Assembly: GCA_903922325.1 (NCBI GenBank)
Contig: CAIXTG010000094.1
Span: 1 to 11,979, forward strand
Length of the DNA: 11,979 nt
Origin: an uncultured Actinomycetes bacterium
Lineage (GTDB): Bacteria; Actinomycetota; Actinomycetes; Nanopelagicales; Nanopelagicaceae
Direction: 5' to 3'
The stretch's first letter is position 1. Each line of letters opens with the position of its first letter. Below are positions 1 through 6,933 of the stretch, one piece after another. Under the pieces are notes generated by a model. The model made no database searches. It was not told the origin of the DNA and saw only the letters and a program-made list of their open reading frames with translations. Position numbers and translations under genes: made by a program.

Positions 1-6
1 GGGCGG

Positions 7-12
7 TAACCT
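7..12 (+). promoter_or_regulatory. -10 box of a leaderless promoter for the EamA gene
   Basis: TAACCT lies 6 nt before the ATG at 19, and there is no Shine-Dalgarno sequence. Transcription would begin at or next to the A of the start codon. The -35 region falls outside the window. The call rests on the same geometry recurring before several other genes here. Confidence 0.5.
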
Positions 13-18
13 ACGCAA

Positions 19-870
19 ATGGCTTTCGCACTAGCACTCTTATCTAGCGCCCTTTGGGGTAGCGCTGATTTTCAAGCGGGACGAATGAGCAAGAAGTACA
101 AAGCTTTTGCAGTTCTTGGCATTACCCAATTGATTGGCTTAGCTTTTGGAATTTTCTTGATCTTTGCTACCGGTGAAAGTGGCGCGGTTGCTTTTGGAAA
201 TGACGGATTTTTCTCTGGCTTTTTCTGGCCAGGTGTATTTGCTGGAGTACTCGGATATATCGGATTAATCTGTTTGTACGTTGGTCTTAGTACTGGCCGC
301 ATGGGTGTTGTTTCACCGATTAGTTCACTCGGTGCTGTTGTGCCAGTTATGTTCGCGTTAATTGGCGGTGAACAACTTTCTCGTGGTCGCTGGATTGGTG
401 TGGTCATCGCATTGGCTGGCGCTTTCTGTGCCAGCGGCCCCGAGATTTCACAAGGCTTTCCATTAAAGCCAGTGGCTTTAGCTTTCGGTGCAGCTTTTGG
501 TTTCGGTACTGCATTGACTCTGATGGGTATCGGTTCTGACTCAAGTGCGTTAATGACTATGGTGACAATGCGCGCGACTACTGCGCTATTTACGATCGCT
601 ATCGCAATTAGATTTCGCACGACCGGCGGATTTAGTGTTGCTGATGCACCTTCATTAATTTTCATTGGAGTTGCGGACTTTCTAGCTAACTTCACACTTG
701 GGCTCGCTACCCAAGAAGGTCTGGTTTCCTTGGTTATGGTGCTTGGTTCGCTTTATCCAGTTTTCACAGTTTTGCTCGCCTTTAAGTTATTACACGAGCG
801 ACTACATAAAGTTCAGTATGTGGGAGTTTTCTTAGCTGTTGCCGGAGTCGCAATACTTTCTGCTTTTTAA
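19..870 (+). CDS. EamA/DMT-family membrane transporter
   Basis: This is an integral membrane protein of 283 residues, the usual size for a drug/metabolite transporter with two EamA repeats and about ten membrane helices. The N-terminus has the family's typical opening helix with the ALWGSADF motif (residues 12-19). Further hydrophobic stretches lie near 30-50, 64-88, 96-115, 124-140, 148-168, 176-197, 211-230, 234-254 and 264-282. The second repeat ends with the common pattern of a short loop with basic residues (HERLHK) before the last helix. An in-frame TAA at 7-9 limits the start, so ATG 19 is the natural choice, and it has a leaderless-type -10 box. The substrate cannot be told from sequence; family members export amino acids, metabolites or drugs. 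The 3' end is 2 nt from the convergent reductase gene. Confidence 0.87.
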   Translation: MAFALALLSSALWGSADFQAGRMSKKYKAFAVLGITQLIGLAFGIFLIFATGESGAVAFGNDGFFSGFFWPGVFAGVLGYIGLICLYVGLSTGRMGVVSPISSLGAVVPVMFALIGGEQLSRGRWIGVVIALAGAFCASGPEISQGFPLKPVALAFGAAFGFGTALTLMGIGSDSSALMTMVTMRATTALFTIAIAIRFRTTGGFSVADAPSLIFIGVADFLANFTLGLATQEGLVSLVMVLGSLYPVFTVLLAFKLLHERLHKVQYVGVFLAVAGVAILSAF

Positions 871-872
871 AA

Positions 873-1364
873 CTAATTTGTTGCAGTATAAAAAGTTGTA
901 TCTTCTTCAACTCGTTCAGTTACATTCGAAAATTTGCTCAGTAACTTTTTAAAGTCAACTTGATCTTCGCCAGCAGTAACTGAGGTAACGCTTAACTCGA
1001 GGCGATCAATTTTCTTCGCTGCAATTAACTCTTCGATTATCGAAACGCCAGATTCGATCACAATGGTTTCGCCAAATAAGCGCTGGGCTCTGGCCAACGC
1101 TTCGGCTGGCTCGCAATTCCACCAATGGGCTAAGCGATTATTTGAAAGCGGGTTTAGCATTGATTTAGAAACAACCACAACTGGTACAGGCGTCTTTTGA
1201 TACGGCTCATTACGAGCGGTATTGCCACCAATTAGCAGCGCGTCTGCAGTTCGGCGGCGAGCTAAGAAAGCACGGCGATCAGCGGCGCTAGAAACTCCAG
1301 CCGAACGGCCATCTTTGCTAGTGGATCCATCGGAACCAACGACTAATGAGGCGATAACAGGCAC
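873..1364 (-). CDS. RibD C-terminal domain / dihydrofolate reductase-like protein
   Basis: This resembles the NAD(P)H-dependent pyrimidine-reductase domain of RibD (riboflavin pathway) and stand-alone DHFR-fold proteins. From the start used here, the first strand PVIASLVVGSDG (2-13) matches the family's strand followed by a DG pair. ALLIGGNTAR (42-51) matches the ILVGxGT segment. IESGVSIIEELIAAKKIDRLELSVTSV (103-129) corresponds to the EGG..L...GLVDEL.L.VSP core. There is no deaminase domain, and at 163 residues it is short for the family (about 220). An ATG at 1388 would add eight residues, but it has no ribosome site or -10 box. GTG 1364 has TACCTT 6 nt upstream and begins exactly at the first strand, so it is preferred. 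The substrate is unknown; a true role in riboflavin synthesis is only possible. Confidence 0.75.
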   Translation of the reverse strand: MPVIASLVVGSDGSTSKDGRSAGVSSAADRRAFLARRRTADALLIGGNTARNEPYQKTPVPVVVVSKSMLNPLSNNRLAHWWNCEPAEALARAQRLFGETIVIESGVSIIEELIAAKKIDRLELSVTSVTAGEDQVDFKKLLSKFSNVTERVEEDTTFYTATN

Positions 1365-1370
1365 GGAGAA

Positions 1371-1376
1371 AAGGTA
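1371..1376 (-). promoter_or_regulatory. -10 box, putative leaderless promoter of the RibD-C-like gene
   Basis: On the minus strand TACCTT is followed by 6 nt and then GTG at 1364. It lies inside the longer possible reading frame from ATG 1388, so it bears on the start choice. No convincing -35 box was found. Confidence 0.35.
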
Positions 1377-1466
1377 GGGGGTTGCCATCGGTTTAGGGCG
1401 TAGATTCTTGAGTGTCTGGCCTTAAATCTTTTGTGGTTTATCAAAATCAATGTCAGTGCTGGCCTT

Positions 1467-1472
1467 TACTCT
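1467..1472 (+). promoter_or_regulatory. -10 box of a leaderless promoter for the small Cys-rich gene
   Basis: TACTCT is followed by 7 nt and the ATG at 1480. There is no ribosome binding site and no clear -35 hexamer. The 115 nt between the GTG at 1364 and the ATG at 1480 form a divergent promoter region. Confidence 0.45.
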
Positions 1473-1479
1473 TTAGAAC

Positions 1480-1653
1480 ATGATCATTGACTGCGATTCT
1501 TGTTCCCTGCGAGATTTGGCTTGTAAAGATTGTGTTGTCTCATTCTTTCTTAACAAGGCTGAAGATCGATTAGATGTAAGCAACCAAACTGCTGATGCGC
1601 TCGAACTTCTATCTTCTCGAGGCATCGTGCCGCCACTTCGTTTTCTTGCTTAG
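1480..1653 (+). CDS. Small Cys-rich actinobacterial protein (57 aa, function unknown)
   Basis: This short frame encodes 57 residues beginning MIIDCDSCSLRDLACKDCVV. Four cysteines at 5, 8, 15 and 18 form two CxxC knuckles, suggesting metal (probably zinc) binding. The C-terminal half contains TADALELLSSRGIVPPLRFL (37-56). From memory, small proteins of this design (IDC..C...AC.DCVV, then a helix and GLVPPLR) are found in Streptomyces and other actinobacteria near NlpC/P60 and PimB-type genes; I could not check this by search. An in-frame TAG at 1474-1476 makes ATG 1480 the only ATG start. The -10 box 7 nt upstream and the codon composition support a real gene. It is upstream of the hydrolase in the same direction but has its own promoter. 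No function is known to me. Confidence 0.8.
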   Translation: MIIDCDSCSLRDLACKDCVVSFFLNKAEDRLDVSNQTADALELLSSRGIVPPLRFLA

Positions 1654-1738
1654 TTTGGATATCTCGCCTAATTAGCCAAACTTTCATGTGAATTCCCTGA
1701 TTTTCAAAGGAATTTTGAGCGTTAGGCGCGGTTTGAGG
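1654..1738 (+). other. Non-coding gap before the NlpC/P60 promoter
   Basis: No gene is supported here. The only structure is a 6-bp inverted repeat, AATTCC (1691-1696) and GGAATT (1709-1714), with a 12-nt loop and no U-run, so it does not look like an intrinsic terminator. It lies about 50 nt upstream of the hydrolase -10 box and could be an operator. I looked for the c-di-AMP (ydaO-type) riboswitch often found before actinobacterial wall hydrolases and saw no match to its conserved blocks. Confidence 0.3.
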
Positions 1739-1768
1739 TTGAGTGGCTTATCTGCGCACCGATAGCCT
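1739..1768 (+). promoter_or_regulatory. Promoter of the NlpC/P60-pimB operon
   Basis: A -35 hexamer TTGAGT (1739-1744) and a -10 hexamer TAGCCT (1763-1768) are separated by 18 nt. Seven nucleotides then lead to the ATG at 1776, so the transcript would be leaderless. This is the most complete promoter in the window. It lies within the longer frame from GTG 1743, which argues that the longer start is not used. Confidence 0.55.
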
Positions 1769-1775
1769 CTTCTCT

Positions 1776-2798
1776 ATGACACGCATGGGTTTACGTGGCG
1801 CTCTGGCAATTTGCGCTGCTCTAACTATGGCGAGCGCACTAATCCCGCCAGTTGCACAAGCGGCACCGACCTTGGCTCAGATTCAGGCCCAAGTTCGTCA
1901 ACTCGAGGAAGATGCAACGGAAGCTGCCGAGGGCGCGCAAGCCGCAAAGGTTCAATTAGCAACCTTGAACAAGACCCTGAACGGAATTAAGCAAGAGGCC
2001 GCAGCACAAGGTGCAACCGTGGCTGCGCTTAAGAAATCTTTAGGCACTATTGCAATCGAGCAATACAAGGCCGGCGGATTGAGTCAAGGTTTAGAACTGC
2101 TCTTCTCGGCCAACCCAGAACTTTACTTGAGTTCGGCTGGCTCACTCGAGTCGATTACTCGCGCTAAGAGCACGCAACTTCGCAAATTCGAAGCGGCGCA
2201 GCAACGTTTAAAAGCAACCTCGCTTACTGTCAATGACAAGTTAGCTTTAGTTCAGGCTGCACAGAAGAGATTCGCCCAGCAATCCGCTCAAGCAAAATCT
2301 AAATTAGCTGCTGCCGAAAAAATCTTAGCTAAATTAAAGAAGGCCGACCGAGCTCGCTTGGCCGCGCTAAAAGCAGCTGAAGAAGATGCCGACCAGGCAG
2401 CCTCAAAGGCATATGCGAGTAGTGCGGGTGCGATTTCAGGTCGCGCTGGAATAGCGATTAAGTATGCGCTTAAGCAGATCGGTGATCGATATGTCTTTGG
2501 TTCGGCAGGTACCGTCACTTGGGATTGTTCCGGGTTAACAATGCGTGCCTATCAAGCTGCTGGCGTATCACTGCCACATTCTTCTAGAGCGCAAGCACGT
2601 TATGGCCGCTCAGTTTCGTACAAGTCTGCCAAGCCGGGCGATTTACTCTTCTATGGCCGGCCAATTTCACACGTTGCAATTTACTTAGGTGGCGGCAAGA
2701 TGGTTCACGCCCCACGTTCAGGTTCACGTGTGAAAGTTGTTTCTAACGCAGCAACAGCGCTTGGTCGCAAACCACTCGTTGCTGTTCGCCGGTTCTAG
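1776..2798 (+). CDS. Secreted NlpC/P60 peptidoglycan endopeptidase (RipC-like)
   Basis: This cell-wall hydrolase should cut peptide stems of peptidoglycan outside the membrane. From ATG 1776 it has 340 residues. A signal peptide covers about 1-29 (basic MTRMGLRG, hydrophobic core, AQA-AP cleavage). A long Ala/Lys/Gln-rich coiled coil covers about 30-215, and the NlpC/P60 domain about 222-340. The catalytic cysteine is in WDCSGL (C251) and the histidines are in SHVAIY (H299) and MVHAPR (H311). The layout matches Mycobacterium Rv2190c (RipC), in which the coiled coil is thought to regulate activity through FtsEX. A GTG at 1743 would extend the N-terminus by 11 residues, but the promoter box TAGCCT sits 7 nt before ATG 1776 and the shorter signal peptide is more normal. 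It is followed after 2 nt by pimB', so the two are probably co-transcribed. Confidence 0.92.
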   Translation: MTRMGLRGALAICAALTMASALIPPVAQAAPTLAQIQAQVRQLEEDATEAAEGAQAAKVQLATLNKTLNGIKQEAAAQGATVAALKKSLGTIAIEQYKAGGLSQGLELLFSANPELYLSSAGSLESITRAKSTQLRKFEAAQQRLKATSLTVNDKLALVQAAQKRFAQQSAQAKSKLAAAEKILAKLKKADRARLAALKAAEEDADQAASKAYASSAGAISGRAGIAIKYALKQIGDRYVFGSAGTVTWDCSGLTMRAYQAAGVSLPHSSRAQARYGRSVSYKSAKPGDLLFYGRPISHVAIYLGGGKMVHAPRSGSRVKVVSNAATALGRKPLVAVRRF

Positions 2799-2800
2799 TA

Positions 2801-3937
2801 ATGGTTGCAACCACACTATTTATTACCAATGACTTTGGCCCCAGAGCTGGGGGTATTGAAACTTTTGTACACGGACTTATTGAACGTTTACCTAAAGGCT
2901 CGGTCATTGTTTACACCAGCGCTCAAACTAACGCACAAGCATTTGATGCAGATTGGTTACTGAATTACGGTGTCGAAGTTATTCGTGATCGAAGCAAGAT
3001 CCTGTTACCAACTCCTCGTGTAATAAAAGCTTGTCGAAAACTAATTAGCGATCGAAAATTATCGAAAGTGGCTTTTGGTGCCGCTGCACCACTTGGAATT
3101 ATGGCTCGAGCAATGCGAAGCGCGGGCGCAAAAAAGATTGTGGCACTTACTCATGGCCACGAAGTTTGGTGGGCCAAAGTGCCACCGTTTTCGTTCGCGA
3201 TTCGCTTTATGAGTAAGAATATTGATGCAATTACTTATTTAGGCGATTACACAAAGGGCGAAATAAGCAAGGCGCTAAGTGAAGCCGATGTAGAAAAACT
3301 GGTTCAGATAGCGCCGGGTATTGACGTGGAACATTTTGTTCCTACAGATTCAAGTGACTTGCGAGCTGAACTAGGACTCAGTGATAGGTCAGTAATTATT
3401 AGCGTTGGTCGGTTAGTGCACCGCAAAGGCCAAGACAAACTGATTGCGGCGCTTCCGGAAATTAAAATTGCGGTACCTAATGTGCATTTAGTATTAGTTG
3501 GAGTTGGTCCGCATCAGGATTATTTAGAGAAATTAGCGTTGAAACTAAATGTGAGTGATTGCGTAACATTCATCGGCCGCATTAACTACGCCGAACTCCC
3601 TAAATACATCGGTTTAGGGGATATCTTTGCAATGCCTTCGCGTTCACGTTTCTTCGGGCTAGAAGTAGAAGGACTAGGCATTGTCTATCTAGAAGCTAGC
3701 GCATGTGGGTTACCAGTGGTAGGTGGGAAATCTGGGGGCGCACCTGATGCGGTTTTAGTAGGTGAAACTGGCGTAGTTGTTGATGGCACGAAACCTTCGG
3801 AAATTGCTGATGCTTGTATTGAGTTACTAAATAACCCAGAACTATGCGCACTCATGGGTGCAAATGGAAGAGCTTGGATAATTGAAAATTGGCGCTGGGA
3901 AATTTGGGCTACTAAGTACGCCGCGCTACTCGCCTAA
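2801..3937 (+). CDS. pimB: PimB' GDP-mannose:phosphatidylinositol-monomannoside mannosyltransferase
   Basis: This GT4-family, GT-B fold enzyme adds the second mannose to phosphatidylinositol monomannoside (Ac1PIM1 to Ac1PIM2) at the inner membrane face. All 378 residues align from memory with M. tuberculosis PimB' (Rv2188c). Shared blocks are TNDFGPRAGGIE (9-20), AFGAAAPL (91-98), LTHGHEV with the active-site histidines (116-122), GRLVHRKGQD with the phosphate-binding R204 and K209, and the EX7E motif in EVEGLGIVYLEASA (E290 and E298). GNSGGAPE-type donor-site residues appear as GKSGGAPD (309-316). ATG 2801 is 2 nt after the hydrolase stop, with no clear Shine-Dalgarno site, so translation probably relies on reinitiation. 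The 3' end overlaps the convergent regulator gene by 12 nt. Confidence 0.93.
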   Translation: MVATTLFITNDFGPRAGGIETFVHGLIERLPKGSVIVYTSAQTNAQAFDADWLLNYGVEVIRDRSKILLPTPRVIKACRKLISDRKLSKVAFGAAAPLGIMARAMRSAGAKKIVALTHGHEVWWAKVPPFSFAIRFMSKNIDAITYLGDYTKGEISKALSEADVEKLVQIAPGIDVEHFVPTDSSDLRAELGLSDRSVIISVGRLVHRKGQDKLIAALPEIKIAVPNVHLVLVGVGPHQDYLEKLALKLNVSDCVTFIGRINYAELPKYIGLGDIFAMPSRSRFFGLEVEGLGIVYLEASACGLPVVGGKSGGAPDAVLVGETGVVVDGTKPSEIADACIELLNNPELCALMGANGRAWIIENWRWEIWATKYAALLA

Positions 3938-4543
3938 CCACGAGTTATCGCGAGCAACTGCAACTGCAGAGATGCGATTATTGACTTCAAGTTTTCGATA
4001 GATACTCGCTAAATGTGTTTTGATTGTTGGTTCACCTAAATATAGCTGACGAGCTATTTCTTTGGTGCTTTTACCCGTTGCTAAAATAGTCAGAACTTCC
4101 AATTCTCTAGAACTCAAACTCGGCAGTCTTTCCTTAGCTTTGAGTGCTTTTTGTAAGCCAGATGCGGTAAAACTCAGTGGTGTAATCAGGGCGCGTTCGA
4201 GCGTTGCTATAACTTCTGATATCGGCGCGCTCTTTAAAACAAAGCCACTTGCTTGGGCGGAAAGCGCGGTAAGTAATAATTCAGGGCCATCATTTAGAGT
4301 CAGAATTACAATTCCGATCTCAGATGAAATTCCTCTGGCCCAATTCGCAACTTCAAAACCACTGCCATCGGGAAGATTCAGATCAAGCAGAATTAGGTTT
4401 GGATTTGTACGTGCAATTTGAGCAATTGCTTCGTTTTTACTGGCTGCAACGGCGCAGATTGAGAAATTTGCTTTTAGAAGTGCCTGTTCTAATCCGGCGC
4501 GAACTATCGGATGATCATCAACGATTAGAACTCGGCGGTTCAA
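3926..4543 (-). CDS. NarL/LuxR-family response regulator
   Basis: This 205-residue DNA-binding regulator should be phosphorylated by the kinase encoded directly upstream. The receiver domain (about 4-118) has the acidic pair D9-D10, the phospho-acceptor D54 in LLDLNLPDG, T82 and K104. The C-terminal LuxR-type helix-turn-helix (about 140-200) has LSSRELEVL and the recognition segment GEPTIKTHLASIYRKL. All key residues are present. The start codon is TTG (4543-4541), the only possible one before the first strand. It overlaps the kinase stop in the sequence TTGA, giving a 4-nt overlap typical of translational coupling. The 3' end overlaps pimB' by 12 nt in tail-to-tail orientation. Targets are unknown; by position they could include the envelope genes on either side. 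Confidence 0.92.
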   Translation of the reverse strand: MNRRVLIVDDHPIVRAGLEQALLKANFSICAVAASKNEAIAQIARTNPNLILLDLNLPDGSGFEVANWARGISSEIGIVILTLNDGPELLLTALSAQASGFVLKSAPISEVIATLERALITPLSFTASGLQKALKAKERLPSLSSRELEVLTILATGKSTKEIARQLYLGEPTIKTHLASIYRKLEVNNRISAVAVARDNSWLGE

Positions 4544-5085
4544 CTGGGAATCGATACTCGAATCAAGAGACCGGGTGTGAGGTTTACGAATTCAATTTTT
4601 CCAGATAGCTCAGCTACCGCCTCGGATATACCAACTAAGCCAAATCGATCAGTTTTCATTTCAACACCGCCAATCCCGTTATCGCTAACTTCGATAACAG
4701 TATGAGCCTCGTCGCTATATGTGCGCAGATTAATCAGGCTAGCCCCACTGTGTTTAGCTGCGTTGCGCAAGAGTTCGATGGCGATGGGGTTAAGCCCTTG
4801 ATCAAGAGGTATTTTCAAATCAACTTTTCCGAGACGCTCACCACAAATCGCGGTTGCTTGTTCGCTTAAATCGGGGGTAGAGCTTCGGAGATTTAGGATC
4901 TCGCGTCGAACTTTTTCAATCAGCGTGGTGACTTCAAACCTAAGCGCGCGCAGTTCAGCGCGAGTAGAGGTGGGTAGCTCAGGAGCGCCTAGTGATTGGT
5001 CAAGCGAGTACCCCAGAGCAACCAAATCTTGCGCAATTCCATCGTGGATTTGGCGCGCAATCTGGTTTGTGCCCCGGGTGTTCAA
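4540..5085 (-). CDS. Sensorless NarL-type (HisKA_3) histidine kinase
   Basis: This 181-residue soluble protein contains only a dimerisation/phospho-acceptor domain (HisKA_3, about 4-70) and a HATPase_c domain (about 95-181). The phospho-acceptor is H14 in RQIHDGIAQDL. The N-box is ELLRNAAKHSGA (N108), the G1 box DNGIGG (D135), and a short G2-like segment is FGLVGI (148-153). There is no sensor domain and no membrane helix; family members usually have 300-500 residues. The only usable start is TTG 5085-5083, directly after the TAA of the acyl-CoA ligase gene and in the same frame, so the two reading frames are separated by one stop codon. The stop overlaps the regulator start. The input could come from a separate protein, perhaps the ligase; that is speculation. 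Confidence 0.88.
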   Translation of the reverse strand: MNTRGTNQIARQIHDGIAQDLVALGYSLDQSLGAPELPTSTRAELRALRFEVTTLIEKVRREILNLRSSTPDLSEQATAICGERLGKVDLKIPLDQGLNPIAIELLRNAAKHSGASLINLRTYSDEAHTVIEVSDNGIGGVEMKTDRFGLVGISEAVAELSGKIEFVNLTPGLLIRVSIPS

Positions 5086-6879
5086 TTAATCTTTTTCGTA
5101 TAACGCTTCGATTTCAGACGCAAACTCTTGTGCAATCACATGACGTTTAACTGAAAGTTTGGCAGTTAATTGTCCGCCTGCAATTGTGAAATCGGTTGTC
5201 AGGATTCGGAACTTACGAATTGATTCAGCTTTACTTACAGCTTTGTTGGCTTCATCAACTGCTGTTTGAACGACACTGATTAATTGTGGGTCTACAGCTA
5301 AATCTGCCATTGATGCGCCTTGTTTCTTGTTTGCAGCTACCCAAGACTTTAATGACTCTTGATCAATTGTGATCAAAGCACCAATAAATGGACGAGCATC
5401 GCCAACCACAACACATTGGCTAACTAGTGGATGTGAGCGCAAGCGATCTTCAAGAACAGCCGGAGCAACGTTCTTGCCACCAGCTGTAACAATAAGTTCC
5501 TTCTTGCGGCCAACTATGAATAGGTAACCATCTTCATCTAACTTGCCCAGGTCGCCAGTCTTAAACCAACGATCCGCATCAAAAACTTCAGCATTAGCGG
5601 CATCGTTCTGCCAATAGCCGCGCATAACAATCGGACCACGAATTAGAACTTCGCCATCTTCTGCGATCTTAATTGAGGTACCTGGAATTGGTTTACCAAC
5701 TGAGCCAACTCGAAGCGCGGTAGATAAATTAAGCGTTGCACCAGCAGTTGTTTCAGTTAAGCCGTAGCCTTCCAAAACAGTTATTCCAGCTCCGCGGTAG
5801 AAGTGACCTAAGCGAGCTCCTAGGGGAGCACCACCTGAAATTGCAGCTTCAACGCGACCACCAACTGCGGTGCGAATTTTTGAGTAAACAAGTTTGTCGA
5901 AGAGCGCATGCTTCAAACGAAGTGATAGCGAAATTTTCTTGGTATCTAAACCTTCGCTATATGCAACCGCGACAGCAGCTGCCTTTCGGAAGATGTCACC
6001 CTTGCCGGCAGCATCTGCCTTTGCTTCAGCCCCGTTGTAGATCTTTTCAAAAATACGTGGCACAGCAAGAACGAAAGTTGGCTTGAACGAGGCCAAGTCT
6101 GCCGATAACCGACCAACTGGATCACTGCAATGAGCTAGGTGTAATCCGGCAGTGATTGCACCAATTTGCACCATGCGACCGAATACGTGAGCAACTGGCA
6201 AGAAAAGCAAAGTCGAACCATCTGGCTTTAAGAATAGATCTTTAGCACCTTGCACAACATTGCCGCACTCGGCAAGGAAATTGCCATGAGTTAATGAAAC
6301 TCCTTTAGGTTTTCCAGTTGTTCCGGATGTGTAAATCAAAGTTGCCAAAGTATCTGGAACCAGGGAGTTACGACGACGATCAATTTCATCATCACCGATG
6401 TGAGCACCTGATGCGGTCAAAATATCTAAGACGCCATCGGTCATGGTCCAAACATGACGCGTATGAGATGGTCTTACGGTTTCAACTAATTCGCGCAGAG
6501 TTGGAGTTTCAACAATCATGCCGACCGCACCAGAGTCATTAAGAATCCAGTCAATTTGCTCAGCTGATGAAGTGTCATAGACCGGAACAACTACGCCACC
6601 GGCGTACCAAATTGCGAAATCTAAGATCGTCCATTCGTAACGAGTGCGAGACATGATTGCTACGCGATCACCGATTTGAATACCAGCTGCGATTAATCCT
6701 TTAGCAGCAGTGCGCACTTCGGTTTCAAATTCGCGGGCAGTTACTGGCTGCCAACCTTCGCCAAGTGGGCGAGAGAGCATTACGCGTTCTGGTTCAAACC
6801 AAGCGCGTTCGGCGACAAGATTTGTCAGGTTTCCCTCAGTAGCTGAAGGGACAAGGGCAGGTATCGTCATTTCGTTCAT
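5086..6879 (-). CDS. Long-chain acyl-CoA synthetase, FadD15-like (AMP-binding)
   Basis: This ANL-superfamily enzyme activates a fatty acid to acyl-AMP and then acyl-CoA in the cytoplasm or at the membrane. At 597 residues it is full length for the FadD15 group. The P-loop YTSGTTGKPKG spans 183-193, the GYGLTET motif 371-377 and TGDLGKLDEDGYLFIVGRKKELI 441-463 (D443 binds ribose, with the hinge just after). GGKNVAP follows at 467-473, and the C-terminal lysine region is LTAKLSVKR (571-579). ATG 6879 is preceded at 6 nt by TAGCGT and has no Shine-Dalgarno site, so the transcript is probably leaderless. It is the first gene of a fadD-kinase-regulator operon and is divergent from the SRPBCC gene. 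In mycobacteria fadD15 lies in the same neighbourhood (Rv2187), next to pimB'. The acyl-chain preference is not visible. Confidence 0.93.
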   Translation of the reverse strand: MNEMTIPALVPSATEGNLTNLVAERAWFEPERVMLSRPLGEGWQPVTAREFETEVRTAAKGLIAAGIQIGDRVAIMSRTRYEWTILDFAIWYAGGVVVPVYDTSSAEQIDWILNDSGAVGMIVETPTLRELVETVRPSHTRHVWTMTDGVLDILTASGAHIGDDEIDRRRNSLVPDTLATLIYTSGTTGKPKGVSLTHGNFLAECGNVVQGAKDLFLKPDGSTLLFLPVAHVFGRMVQIGAITAGLHLAHCSDPVGRLSADLASFKPTFVLAVPRIFEKIYNGAEAKADAAGKGDIFRKAAAVAVAYSEGLDTKKISLSLRLKHALFDKLVYSKIRTAVGGRVEAAISGGAPLGARLGHFYRGAGITVLEGYGLTETTAGATLNLSTALRVGSVGKPIPGTSIKIAEDGEVLIRGPIVMRGYWQNDAANAEVFDADRWFKTGDLGKLDEDGYLFIVGRKKELIVTAGGKNVAPAVLEDRLRSHPLVSQCVVVGDARPFIGALITIDQESLKSWVAANKKQGASMADLAVDPQLISVVQTAVDEANKAVSKAESIRKFRILTTDFTIAGGQLTAKLSVKRHVIAQEFASEIEALYEKD

Positions 6880-6885
6880 GGGAGA

Positions 6886-6895
6886 ACGCTAGCGT
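6886..6895. promoter_or_regulatory. Palindromic divergent -10 element (fadD side leaderless)
   Basis: ACGCTAGCGT is a perfect 10-bp palindrome between the divergent fadD and SRPBCC genes, so TAGCGT can be read on both strands. On the minus strand it is 6 nt before fadD ATG 6879, the leaderless geometry seen elsewhere. On the plus strand it is further from the SRPBCC start and may be unused or may give a short leader. No strong -35 box was found. Confidence 0.45.
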
Positions 6896-6920
6896 GGCGA
6901 CTATCAGAAATGGAAGAGGG

Positions 6921-6926
6921 TACCCT
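6921..6926 (+). promoter_or_regulatory. -10 box of a leaderless promoter for the SRPBCC-ROK operon
   Basis: TACCCT is followed by 7 nt and ATG 6934. This decides between the two possible starts (6910 and 6934), because it lies inside the longer frame and 6934 matches the usual family N-terminus. Confidence 0.5.
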
Positions 6927-6933
6927 TTGCGCC

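Noticed and set aside
72..695. 207-residue minus-strand frame opposite the EamA gene
   Set aside because: The plus strand encodes a clear transporter; the opposite frame is Pro/Ala/Lys-rich with no recognisable domain.
1654..1742. c-di-AMP (ydaO-type) riboswitch before the wall hydrolase
   Set aside because: The conserved blocks of that riboswitch are not present and the likely transcript begins at 1776, leaving no leader.
1743..1775. GTG 1743 as the start of the NlpC/P60 gene, with GAGG at 1735-1738
   Set aside because: The GAGG is only 4 nt from the GTG, the promoter boxes lie inside this extension, and ATG 1776 has exact leaderless spacing and a more normal signal peptide.
5736..6542. 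Plus-strand open frames opposite the acyl-CoA ligase (116 and 74 residues)
   Set aside because: They are antisense to a well-conserved enzyme, have low-complexity, unlikely composition and no family resemblance.
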